Positions 46,976 through 54,052 of a DNA stretch of 64,000 bases are shown here, in pieces; position 1 is the first letter of the stretch; the number at the start of each line of letters is the position of its first letter. The stretch comes from Polyangiaceae bacterium (lineage in GTDB: Bacteria > Myxococcota_A > Polyangia > Polyangiales > Polyangiaceae): contig JADJYE010000014.1 in NCBI GenBank assembly GCA_016719945.1, positions 168,490-232,489 on the forward strand, given 5' to 3'. Below the pieces are notes generated by a model. It was not told where the DNA came from. It did no database searches and was given only the letters and a program-made list of their open reading frames with translations. The position numbers were made by a program, and so were the translations under genes.

Positions 46976-48928
46976 ATGCCGACCCTCCCCCCGCCCAGCG
47001 CGCGAGCGTCGAGCCGCCCCACCACCAGCTACACCGCCGGTGACATCGAGGTGCTCGAGGGGCTCGAGCCGGTTCGCCAGCGCCCCGCGATGTACATCGG
47101 CGGGACCGACGCGAACGGCTACCACCACCTGCTGTGGGAGATCCTCGACAACGCGATCGACGAGGCCATGAACGGCTACGCGACGCGGATCGACGTCGTG
47201 CTCGACGCCGATCACAAGGGCGCGAGCGTGAAGGACGACGGCCGCGGCATCCCCGTCGACAAACACCCGAAGTTTAAGAAATCCGCCCTCGAGCTGATCC
47301 TCTGCACGCTACACGCGGGCGGAAAGTTCGGCCAGAAGAACTCCTCCGTATCGGGCGGCCTGCACGGCGTCGGCTCCAGCGTCGTCAACGCCCTCTCCGA
47401 AGAGCTCGATGTCGTGGTCCTGCGCGACGGCTTCGAGCACTCGCAGTCGTTCTCGCGCGGCACGCCGAAGGCGAAGCTCAAGCAGGGCGCGGCGACGCGC
47501 AAGCACGGCACCCTCGTCCACTTCCGCCCCGACTCGCTCATCTTCGGCCCGAAGCTCGCCTTCGATCCGGAGCTGGTCGTCGAGCACCTGGAGTCGAAGG
47601 CGTACCTGCATGGCGGGCTGGTCATCCACTTCCTCGACAAGGCGACCGGCGCCACGAAGGAGCTGCACCACCCGAACGGGATCGCCGACTTTCTCCCGAA
47701 GCTGATCGCGACCCGCGGCAAAGCGCAGGCGCACCGCGGCCAGTTCGTGCACACCGAGGAGCGCGAGGGGGAGCTGAAGCTCGACGTCGCCCTGGCGTGG
47801 ACCGAGTCGACCGAGACGGTCGTCCGCAGCTACGCGAACAGCATCCGCACGCCCGACGGCGGGACCCACGAGGCCGGCCTCAACGCCGCCGTCGTGAAGG
47901 CCGTGCGCGCCTTCATCGAGACCAAGAAGGTGCAGGTCAAGGGCGTGACGCTCACCGCGGAGGACATCCGCGAGGGCATGGTCGCCCTGATCAGCGTCTA
48001 CGTTTCGAACCCGCAGTTCCAGAGCCAGACCAAAAACCGCCTGAACAACCCCGAGGTGGCCGGCGGCGTCGAGGGCGTGGTGCGCCCGGCCCTCGAGCAG
48101 TGGCTGCTCGAGAACGGGACCATCGGCGAGGCGATTGTCATGCGCTCGATCCTCGCGGCGCGCGCGAGGGAGGCGCGGCGCGAGGCGACGCAGCAGGTCC
48201 TGCGCAAGACCGCCATCAGCCACCGCCTCAACCTGCCCGGCAAGCTCGCCGACTGCTCCTCGACCGACCCCGCGGAGAGTGAGCTGTTCCTGGTCGAGGG
48301 CGACAGCGCAGGCGGCTCCGCCAAGCAGGGGCGCGACCGGCGCACGCAGGCGATCCTCCCGCTGCGCGGCAAGGTCCTCAACGCGGAGCAGGCGACGGCC
48401 GCCAAGGTCCGAGAGAACCGCGAGCTGCAAGACATCGTCAACGCGCTCGGCTGCGGCATCGGCAACGACTTCGACGTGACGAAGCTGCGCTATGGGCGGA
48501 TCTTCCTGTTGATGGACGCCGACAGCGACGGGCAGCACATCTCGACGCTGCTGCTCACCTTCTTCTACAGGCACCTCAGAGGCCTGCTCGAGCATGGGCA
48601 CATCTACATCGCCCTGCCCCCCTTGTTTCGCGTCGACGCCGGCAAGGAGACGTTCTGGGCGCTCGACGAGCGAGAGCGCGACCGCATCCTCGCGAAGCTG
48701 CCGAAGAACGCGAAGGCCGAGATCTCCCGCTTCAAGGGCCTCGGCGAGATGCCCGCCGAGGACCTCAAGGCGACCACGCTCGATCCGCGCCGCCGCCGCG
48801 CCTTGCGGGTGACGATCGACAACGTCCTCGAGACCGAGCGGATCATGAGCGAGCTGATGGGCAAAGACGCGCAGGCACGCTTCCGGTTCATCATGGAGAA
48901 CGCGGCGCAGGCGGAGCTCGACCTCTAG
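46976..48928 (+). CDS. parE: Type IIA topoisomerase subunit B (ParE/GyrB)
   Basis: ATPase subunit. The 650-residue protein has the GHKL ATP site (E-I-L-D-N-A-I-D-E-A, D-D-G-R-G-I-P, G-L-H-G-V-G-S-S-V-V-N-A), the TOPRIM Mg site (E-G-D-S-A-G-G near 441-447, P-L-R-G-K-V-L-N, D-A-D-S-D-G-Q-H-I) and the C-terminal F-K-G-L-G-E-M. It lacks the ~170-residue insertion of large GyrB proteins, consistent with ParE. ATG 46976 lies 3 bases after parC. It is the last clearly core gene before the accessory island. Confidence 0.82.
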   Translation: MPTLPPPSARASSRPTTSYTAGDIEVLEGLEPVRQRPAMYIGGTDANGYHHLLWEILDNAIDEAMNGYATRIDVVLDADHKGASVKDDGRGIPVDKHPKFKKSALELILCTLHAGGKFGQKNSSVSGGLHGVGSSVVNALSEELDVVVLRDGFEHSQSFSRGTPKAKLKQGAATRKHGTLVHFRPDSLIFGPKLAFDPELVVEHLESKAYLHGGLVIHFLDKATGATKELHHPNGIADFLPKLIATRGKAQAHRGQFVHTEEREGELKLDVALAWTESTETVVRSYANSIRTPDGGTHEAGLNAAVVKAVRAFIETKKVQVKGVTLTAEDIREGMVALISVYVSNPQFQSQTKNRLNNPEVAGGVEGVVRPALEQWLLENGTIGEAIVMRSILAARAREARREATQQVLRKTAISHRLNLPGKLADCSSTDPAESELFLVEGDSAGGSAKQGRDRRTQAILPLRGKVLNAEQATAAKVRENRELQDIVNALGCGIGNDFDVTKLRYGRIFLLMDADSDGQHISTLLLTFFYRHLRGLLEHGHIYIALPPLFRVDAGKETFWALDERERDRILAKLPKNAKAEISRFKGLGEMPAEDLKATTLDPRRRRALRVTIDNVLETERIMSELMGKDAQARFRFIMENAAQAELDL

Positions 48929-49054
48929 GCGGGCGTGAGCGTGGGCGTGAGCACGCGCGAGCGCGGGCGTGAGCGTGAGCGGGCGCGTGAGCGCAGGCGT
49001 GAGCGTGCGAGCGTGGGCGTGAGAGCGAGCGTGGGCGTGAGAGCGGGCGTGGGC
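48929..49054. repeat. GC-rich hexamer-type repeat tract, left island edge
   Basis: A ~125-base low-complexity tract of imperfect six-base units of the GGGCGT, GAGCGT and GTGAGC type, starting directly after the parE stop. The reverse complement of the same unit type recurs at 61369-61470. No gene is supported within the whole 48929-49306 stretch; the remainder is the leader of the S23 unit. Confidence 0.8.
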
Positions 49055-49176
49055 GATGCCCCCCTCGGGCGCGCTGCGCGCGCCCGGTCCTCCCTTGCTC
49101 GCTTCGCTCGCGGGGGGACTTCGAGCTGGGAGGTGGGCCCGCTCGGGCTTGCCCCACCTTACCGTCGTGCTCGCTC

Positions 49177-49236
49177 GGTCAAGGCCAAGCGGCGCTGCGC
49201 GCCGTGCCGCGCGCTGCGCGCGCGGCAGCCTTGACC
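49177..49236 (+). other. Conserved hairpin in the S23 unit leader
   Basis: GGTCAAGGC (49177-49185) pairs perfectly with GCCTTGACC (49228-49236), and the interior is itself nearly palindromic GC sequence, giving a stem of ~25 base pairs at best. The same hairpin is present in the other copy at 52150-52206 (GGTCAAGGC / GCCTTGACC). It lies about 70 bases before the S23 gene start. Confidence 0.65.
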
Positions 49237-49306
49237 TTCGCTGCGCGCGACGGCGGCGGGGGCTGCGCCCGAGCCGGCTCCTCGGCGAGAGGCGCGGGAG
49301 GTCGTC

Positions 49307-49622
49307 ATGCTTCGTATCTACTCGGACTATCTCGGTGTGCTTCGAGACCTGCGCCCGGTGCTCTCGGCGGTGGAGGCTCGCGACACGGATCTCGCCCGGC
49401 AGCTTCGGCGCGCCGCGGCCAGCGTCGCGCTCAATATGGCGGAGGCAAGCGGTAACGCTGGCGGGACGAGGCGCCAGCGCTACCTGAGCGCGATGGGCTC
49501 CGCGCGTGAGGCGACCGCATGTCTGCAGGTCGCTGACGCCCTCGGGTACGTCGCCGGCGACCCGTCGCTTCCTCCGCAAGCTCGACGCGGTCATCGGAGT
49601 CTTGGTGCGGGTCACCCGGTAG
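49307..49622 (+). CDS. S23-type four-helix-bundle protein, copy 1 (frameshifted)
   Basis: Encodes a ~104-residue helical protein of the 23S rRNA intervening-sequence/four-helix-bundle family: L-G-V-L-R-D-L-R, then L-A-R-Q-L-R-R-A-A-A-S-V-A-L-N-M-A-E and G-T-R-R-Q-R-Y-L-S-A, where the family's L-x-x-Q-L-x-R-A-x-x-S-V-x-x-N-I-A-E signature is evident. The family is related to the Avd accessory protein of diversity-generating retroelements; its role as a stand-alone gene is unknown. Relative to copy 2 it carries one extra C near 49571; without it the tail reads L-R-K-L-D-A-V-I-G-V-L-V-R-V-T-R and stops at 49622, matching copy 2 in length. Confidence 0.8.
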
Positions 49623-49717
49623 GGCGGTCGGGCGTGGGCGCGGGTCGGCCGCAGGGCTCGCTCGCGCCCTTCACGTCGTCGGTTCAACGAGCCATCGCCT
49701 CGAACACGCCGAAGTAC

Positions 49718-50356
49718 TCAGGCAGCTTTGCGCCCGATGCGTTTCGGAGGCTCTTCGACGTACTTGCGCCAACCGGGCTTCCCATACTGCCCGAAGCGAT
49801 CCAACGCCTTCTTCTGAACCGCCTTCCAAGCACTCGCGCGAGCCGCCGGGAGGTACGGCGCATTCAACCTCAGCGTGTCGACGACGTCGGCACGGAGCGC
49901 CGCGTCATCGCCCGTGATGAACAGGCCTTCTCTCGAATCTCGGCGCTCGTATCGCAACCTTGCGACGGACTCGACACGTGTCGGATCGATCGTGAGAGCC
50001 GAGTCGCCCTGCGCCGTGTCGCAGGTTCGGTAGGGCTTCTCCAAGCGCTGGCCACCATCACACGAGCCGAGCAAGTTCCTCCACTGCAGAGCCGCACGAG
50101 GGTCCACCGAGACCGGGGTCCGATGCGCGATCTTCATCGCCGCTTGGCCATGGGCGTCCTTGCCCTCGGGATCGATGCGCCGCATGCAGAACGCGCAGAG
50201 GTAGCGTTGTTCTTCAGCAAGAGCCGCTCGGACCGCTGCCTTGTCGAGCTGGTCGAACGCAGTGCGCGCCCCCGTCGCCGTCTCCAGGTCGGTCGTGCTG
50301 GCCTTCGCCGTTTCCGGAACTCCAGACGGAGGCAGCCCTTTCTCGATGTGCCTCAC
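49718..50356 (-). CDS. HNH endonuclease, PtuB-like (Septu-type)
   Basis: A 212-residue nuclease of the type paired with PtuA ATPases in Septu and in retron Ec78-like systems. It starts M-R-H-I-E-K-G, typical of that family. The HNH core shows C54-A-F-C57, K-I-A-H78-R-T-P-V, W-R-N94-L-L-G-S-C99 and a further Cys112, fitting a Cys-stabilised ββα-metal nuclease. Its GTG overlaps the stop of the upstream ATPase gene (GTGA, 50353-50356), so the two are translationally coupled. Codon usage is less extreme than in the core genome. Family assignment is from pattern memory; the nuclease substrate is inferred to be invading DNA or tRNA-like targets. Confidence 0.75.
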   Translation of the reverse strand: MRHIEKGLPPSGVPETAKASTTDLETATGARTAFDQLDKAAVRAALAEEQRYLCAFCMRRIDPEGKDAHGQAAMKIAHRTPVSVDPRAALQWRNLLGSCDGGQRLEKPYRTCDTAQGDSALTIDPTRVESVARLRYERRDSREGLFITGDDAALRADVVDTLRLNAPYLPAARASAWKAVQKKALDRFGQYGKPGWRKYVEEPPKRIGRKAA

Positions 50357-51618
50357 TCCGCCGCACCGTCGATGGGCGGAGGGAGCAGGTGCTCGTAGAA
50401 CACGACATCTGGATCGTCGTCACCCTCGAGCAGATCACGAAGCTCGTCGATCAGCCTGCGCGCATCCGTCACGCGATCTTCGTCCACGGCAGCACGGAGC
50501 GCGTTGAGCTTCGCAGCGACATCGGGCGGTCGTCCCGGATCACCGAAGACGCTCTCGAGGATCCGGTTCGTGTCGCGTCTCCACGTCTCGCCTTCGAGCG
50601 GGTGCAGCTGAAACTCAGAGAGCAGCCGGATGCTCCTTGCGTGAACCGACGAAAGAACCTGGGGGGAGTGCGTGGTGACCACGAACTGCGCATTCGGGAA
50701 GACAGTTCGAAGACGCGGGAGGATGGCGCGCTGAAGGCCCGGGTGGAGATGCAGCTCGAGCTCATCGATGAGCACGATGGACTCTTGCGCGAGCGGAATC
50801 GCGGAGACCGAATCGGCCAGGACCATCCGGCGAGCGATGTCTCCGGTCATCGCGAGGAGACACTTCTCGCCATCGGAAAGCTGAGCGACGTCCAATGCGA
50901 CGCTGCCCATGTCGAGCATCATTCGCTGCGGACGGCGCTCGACGCGCAGGTTGGATGCGCCGGGAAACACCCCTTCGATGGCCTTGCGCACGATGTCCAG
51001 GCTCAGGGCCCTTCCGGCGCCACCCCGCCCGTCGAAGAGGGGCAGCGAGCGTACCTTCCGCTCGTTGTAGAGGTCTTCCTCGTCTCGGAACCACTCGAAG
51101 AACCCGCGAAAATCACTCGTCCCGGTGTCGAGTGCGTTCTCGTAAGCGCTGAGAGCGGTGAACTCATGCGCCTTTCGGATTCGCTCAGGGATGTCGAGAA
51201 CGCTCCGGTTCGTGGCCAGGTGGATCGCGAGCGGCAAGCGCGGGGTGCCGTCCGTGATCGAACGCTGGACCACGCCGATGATGGGGTCGAGCTCGCTGAC
51301 GTCACCGCGGACCCCAGGGGTGTGCCCTGGCAGGGTTCCAGCAAGGCGCCAAGTTACGACCGCGTCGACGACCTCGGCGGTCACTTCGATCGATGAGGTC
51401 GATGCTCCGACACGCACGTCGCTGGGGGAGACACCGCCTTGGCTGGTCTCGCGAGTCACCTGGCGCGACACTTGGGCGAGCAAGGTGCTCAACGCATCAA
51501 GGACCGACGACTTACCCGCACCGTTGACCCCGACGAGCACAGTGATGTCCGGCTCGAGGGTGAGCTCGAGCCGGCGAAAACCTCGAAAATCCTGGAGAAC
51601 GAGCTTCCGAACCTTCAT
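50353..51618 (-). CDS. AAA/SMC-like ATPase, PtuA-like (Septu-type)
   Basis: A 421-residue ATPase: starts M-K-V-R-K-L-V-L-Q-D-F-R-G-F, Walker A G-V-N-G-A-G-K-S-S, an ABC-type signature L-S-D-G-E-K, Walker B I-V-L-I-D-E-L-E-L-H-L-H-P, and the H-loop V-V-T-T-H-S-P-Q-V-L. The C-terminal part (D-T-N-R-I-L-E-S-V-F-G-D) matches the tail of PtuA-type proteins. In Septu, PtuA oligomers assemble with the PtuB nuclease to give phage defence. ATG 51618 is used; a longer frame runs into the flanking repeat. No reverse transcriptase or ncRNA typical of a retron is visible, so this is a two-gene module. Confidence 0.8.
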   Translation of the reverse strand: MKVRKLVLQDFRGFRRLELTLEPDITVLVGVNGAGKSSVLDALSTLLAQVSRQVTRETSQGGVSPSDVRVGASTSSIEVTAEVVDAVVTWRLAGTLPGHTPGVRGDVSELDPIIGVVQRSITDGTPRLPLAIHLATNRSVLDIPERIRKAHEFTALSAYENALDTGTSDFRGFFEWFRDEEDLYNERKVRSLPLFDGRGGAGRALSLDIVRKAIEGVFPGASNLRVERRPQRMMLDMGSVALDVAQLSDGEKCLLAMTGDIARRMVLADSVSAIPLAQESIVLIDELELHLHPGLQRAILPRLRTVFPNAQFVVTTHSPQVLSSVHARSIRLLSEFQLHPLEGETWRRDTNRILESVFGDPGRPPDVAAKLNALRAAVDEDRVTDARRLIDELRDLLEGDDDPDVVFYEHLLPPPIDGAAE

Positions 51619-51763
51619 TCGCACGCGCAGTGTACCCCACCCCTCGACCGGGTTGAGGTCGGCTCGATGCCCATGCAAGTGCGTGGGCAGCTTCGGTCCG
51701 ATGGTCTCCCGACCGAGCAGCGGAGGCGTGAGCGCGGGCGCGCAAGCGCGCGCCCTCACCCCT

Positions 51764-52078
51764 CTACCGCGTGAGCCTCACGAGGACGCCGGTGACGGCG
51801 CCGAGCCGACCGTGCAGCAAGGGGTCGACCGCGGCGTAGCCGAGGGCCTCCGCGACGTGGAGACACGCGCTGACCTCCCGCGCCGAGCCGAGCGCGCTCA
51901 GATACCGCTGACGCCGCGTGCCGCCCGCGTTGCCGCTGCCCTCCGCCATGTTGAGCGCCACGCTCGCAGCCGCGCGCCGCAGCTGCCGCGCCAAGTCTGC
52001 GTCCCGCGCCTCCACCGCCGACAGCACCTGTCTCAGGTCCCGAAGCACACCGAGATAGTTCGAGTAGATACGAAGCAT
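51764..52078 (-). CDS. S23-type four-helix-bundle protein, copy 2 (intact)
   Basis: A 104-residue protein almost identical to copy 1 (S-N-Y-L-G-V-L-R-D-L-R-Q-V-L-S-A-V-E), with the same S23-family core L-R-R-A-A-A-S-V-A-L-N-M-A-E-G-S-G-N-A-G-G. The frame is complete and ends V-L-V-R-L-T-R. It is oriented towards copy 1 with the Septu-like pair between them. The duplicated gene plus its leader suggests a repeated unit dispersed in the genome. Confidence 0.85.
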   Translation of the reverse strand: MLRIYSNYLGVLRDLRQVLSAVEARDADLARQLRRAAASVALNMAEGSGNAGGTRRQRYLSALGSAREVSACLHVAEALGYAAVDPLLHGRLGAVTGVLVRLTR

Positions 52079-52322
52079 CACGACCTCCCGCGCCCCTCGC
52101 CGAGGAGCCGGCTCGTGCGCAGCCCCTCGCCGCCGTCGCGCGGAGGGAAGGTCAAGGCTGCCGCGCGCCTCGCGCGGCACGGCGCGCAGCGCCGCTGGCC
52201 TTGACCGACCGAGCACGACGGCAAGATGGGCAGCCTGAGCGGCCCCCCATCCACCTCGGAGTCCCCCGCGAGCGAAGCGAGCAGAAGAGACCGGCGCGCG
52301 CAGCGCGCCCGAGGGGGGCATC
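51764..52322 (-). repeat. S23 unit, right copy of the inverted repeat
   Basis: Reverse-complement counterpart of 49055-49622. Homology ends sharply at GATG (52322 on this strand). Its hairpin lies at 52150-52206. The following 150 bases (52323-52472) hold no gene; they contain GATCGCCAGG twice (52370-52379, 52388-52397), 18 bases apart. Confidence 0.8.
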
Positions 52323-52472
52323 CACGGCTTTGCCCGCTTGAGCGGGATCGATCGCTGAATCGACCTGCCGATCGCCAGGTCACACCTGATCGCCAGGAGG
52401 AACCAAGACCCCAAGTTTAGGTCGGCGCCGACGCCTCGACCGCTGCCTTCCTCCTTACGGCGAGCCCAGTAG

Positions 52473-52531
52473 GTTGTACCTAATTAGGGTCATAGGTTGA
52501 CCTGCCGCGCGGCTTAGGCTAACTAAGGGTT
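52473..52531 (+). promoter_or_regulatory. Promoter with CTAATTAG palindrome, leaderless-type
   Basis: TGTACCTAATTAG (52475-52487) contains the 8-base palindrome CTAATTAG and is identical to the box at 54027-54039. Downstream, TTGACC (52497-52502) and TAACTA (52520-52525) are spaced by 17 bases, placing transcription start at about the GTG at 52532. Confidence 0.45.
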
Positions 52532-52999
52532 GTGCGTGCAATCCTCAGCAGACCCGACGGATCGACGCTCACGTTCGAGGGCGACGATGACACTCGGGAT
52601 CGTCGTCGCTACCTACGAGCGTGAGAAGCTGAAGCCGATCTCGGTCGCGTCGGTGATCTCTTCTGAACGAGGCCTCGTCCGACCCGTGGGGAACTTCATT
52701 GATCGCATCCGGGACAAGCCCGATCAGCTTCGCGTTCTTCGACTCGTGAAAGCCCAAGGGCCGCACTCGCTGAACCAACTCGCCGATCTCCTGAAGGCCG
52801 AGGCACTCTCGAGCTTGGTGGACTTCTCGGGGCGATTCGCCGAACAACGCTGCGTGCAGGGTTCGCGAGCACCGACGACGTGCTGCTGAAGAAGGGCCGC
52901 TTCTACATGCCGGGCCCAGCACTCGTCGCGAACGAACTTCCACCGGTCGTCTCCACGACGACCCGCTGGGATCACATCAACGAGGAGGACGACTCGTGA
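52532..52999 (+). pseudogene. Broken small gene with HTH-like segment
   Basis: From GTG 52532 the frame gives M-R-A-I-L-S-R-P-D-G-S-T-L-T-F-E-G-D-D-D and then stops. A second frame across 52590-52830 encodes a plausible helix-turn-helix (L-R-V-L-R-L-V-K-A-Q-G-P-H-S-L-N-Q-L-A-D). The first frame resumes at ~52859 with F-A-S-T-D-D-V-L-L-K-K-G and ends W-D-H-I-N-E-E-D-D-S at 52999. Two compensating shifts would join them into a ~155-residue DNA-binding-like protein. Whether it is decayed or mis-sequenced cannot be told. The reconstruction is tentative. Confidence 0.35.
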
Positions 53000-53213
53000 G
53001 TCCGCCGCTCGTCTGAGGCCAGAAACACGTCGGCCTGGGTAGGCGTCACTCTTAGCAGGGACGGCGCCGTACCCAGGCCTTTCCGGTCTTGCGATCGGAA
53101 CCGCTCACGTGTCGTGAGACGGCATCGCTTCGCCTTTCGGCTTTGCGACTTCGTACCTTTACGACCTTCGGACGACCCACGCAAGACCTTTCTTCCGCCG
53201 AACGAGGTTCGTG

Positions 53214-53294
53214 ATGGGAAACGGATACTTGCGTGCAGAATTCGTGGCGCCTCTGCTGGAAGTCCTCCGGTGGTGGCGCGAATGCGTCACCTAA
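53214..53294 (+). CDS. Possible 26-residue peptide
   Basis: ATG 53214 opens a 26-codon frame (M-G-N-G-Y-L-R-A-E-F-V, ending W-W-R-E-C-V-T) whose stop lies at the ribosome site of the next gene, as a leader peptide would. It could be fortuitous. Nothing else is recognised in the 52999-53304 gap. Confidence 0.25.
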   Translation: MGNGYLRAEFVAPLLEVLRWWRECVT

Positions 53295-53304
53295 GGAGGT
53301 TGTG

Positions 53305-53754
53305 ATGGCTTACCGAACACCAGGCTCCAAAGAACGGGGCGAAAAGGTCCGCGACATTCCCGACGGCTTCGAGCAGATCGCCGCCGCTGCGGCGGCGTGG
53401 ACGGCGGCGAAGGAGGCGGAGGTCACGGCAGCACGTCGCTACCGCGAGCTGATCGCCAACGCACAGATTTCAATCGAGGCCAGTCCCGTCGCCTACCCGC
53501 CGTACGTGAAGGGCAAGCCGACGAAGCTGGCGCTGCTGCTGATCGAAGACCCGAAGCTCGACTACCAGATCGCCGATCGGATTTGGGGCCCGGGCCTTTC
53601 CTTCACAAGGGCGAAGAATCGGATCAGCACGCTGCTCTGGACCCTGCGAAAGGCGGGCGTTGTCACCACACGCGGGAACAACGTCCACGAGATCAACTGC
53701 GATCGACTCGCGGAGTTCAGCGGCATCCCCGTAGACCGGCTGAAGAAGTCATGA
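53305..53754 (+). CDS. Unidentified island protein with winged-helix-like tail
   Basis: A 149-residue protein starting at ATG 53305 behind a near-perfect ribosome site (TAAGGAGGTTGTG). The first ~60 residues are a helical, Ala-rich charged segment (A-A-A-A-A-W-T-A-A-K-E-A-E-V). The second half (T-K-L-A-L-L-L-I-E-D, S-F-T-R-A-K-N-R-I-S-T-L-L-W-T-L-R-K-A-G-V-V) looks like a winged helix, with N-R-I-S-T-L-L-W-T-L as recognition helix. I do not recognise a family. It overlaps the convergent zinc-ribbon gene by 6 bases. Confidence 0.55.
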   Translation: MAYRTPGSKERGEKVRDIPDGFEQIAAAAAAWTAAKEAEVTAARRYRELIANAQISIEASPVAYPPYVKGKPTKLALLLIEDPKLDYQIADRIWGPGLSFTRAKNRISTLLWTLRKAGVVTTRGNNVHEINCDRLAEFSGIPVDRLKKS

Positions 53755-53967
53755 GCCCTCCTTCTCCCGCTTCCAGTACGGGCTCTTACACGCGGGACAC
53801 ACCGTCGGCTCTTCGTCCGGCTTCTCGGGCTTCTCGCCCGGGTTGCCGGGCTTGAGCCGCGGTTCGTCACCTTTCGCACGAAACACGTGGGCCAACCCAC
53901 GTGGCACCCATCGGTGACCACAACGGTGGCAGTAGTAGCCCCACATCGCGATCTTCGTCAGCGGCAC
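53749..53967 (-). CDS. Small zinc-ribbon protein
   Basis: A 72-residue protein with two Cys pairs, Y-C-H-R-C-G-H and V-C-P-A-C-K-S, separated by a ~40-residue Pro/Lys/Glu-rich linker; the pairs would form one zinc ribbon. Start is ATG 53967, or the later ATG before W-G-Y-Y-C (53946). Function unknown; such ribbons bind nucleic acid or protein. It overlaps the end of the convergent gene. Confidence 0.5.
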   Translation of the reverse strand: MPLTKIAMWGYYCHRCGHRWVPRGLAHVFRAKGDEPRLKPGNPGEKPEKPDEEPTVCPACKSPYWKREKEGS

Positions 53968-54017
53968 GACACGTCGGACAATCTACGTCCTCAGGGTATG
54001 ACTCGTCAAGGACTCCC

Positions 54018-54052
54018 TTGACAGGGTGTACCTAATTAGTAATATACTTGGC
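54018..54052 (+). promoter_or_regulatory. Leaderless promoter of the transposase gene with palindromic box
   Basis: A consensus TTGACA (54018-54023) and TAATAT (54040-54045) are spaced by 16 bases; the predicted transcription start (~54052) falls at the ATG 54053, and no ribosome site precedes it. The spacer holds TGTACCTAATTAG with palindrome CTAATTAG (54032-54039), shared with 52473-52531, so both promoters may be repressed by one regulator. Confidence 0.6.

Larger units (their letters stand above)
49055..49622 (+). repeat. S23 unit, left copy of a long inverted repeat
   Basis: From GATGCCCCCC at 49055 through the four-helix-bundle gene to 49622, this matches the reverse complement of 51764-52322 over its full length, by eye with only scattered differences. 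The ~250-base non-coding leader is about as well conserved as the gene, and includes a hairpin (49177-49236). The copies face each other and enclose 2.1 kb holding the Septu-like genes. The next 95 bases (49623-49717) show nothing recognisable. Confidence 0.8.

Noticed and set aside
48929..49054. Possible CRISPR array because of the short repeats
   Set aside because: Units are about six bases and contiguous, without spacers of unique sequence; no cas genes are near.
49307..51618. A retron or diversity-generating retroelement, suggested by the Avd-like bundle proteins and the Ec78-type ATPase/nuclease
   Set aside because: No reverse transcriptase frame, no template/variable repeat pair and no msr/msd-like region were found between or beside the repeats.
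52370..52397. Repeated GATCGCCAGG as an integrase attachment site
   Set aside because: No integrase gene and no second copy at the other island edge was found; a ten-base direct repeat alone is not enough.
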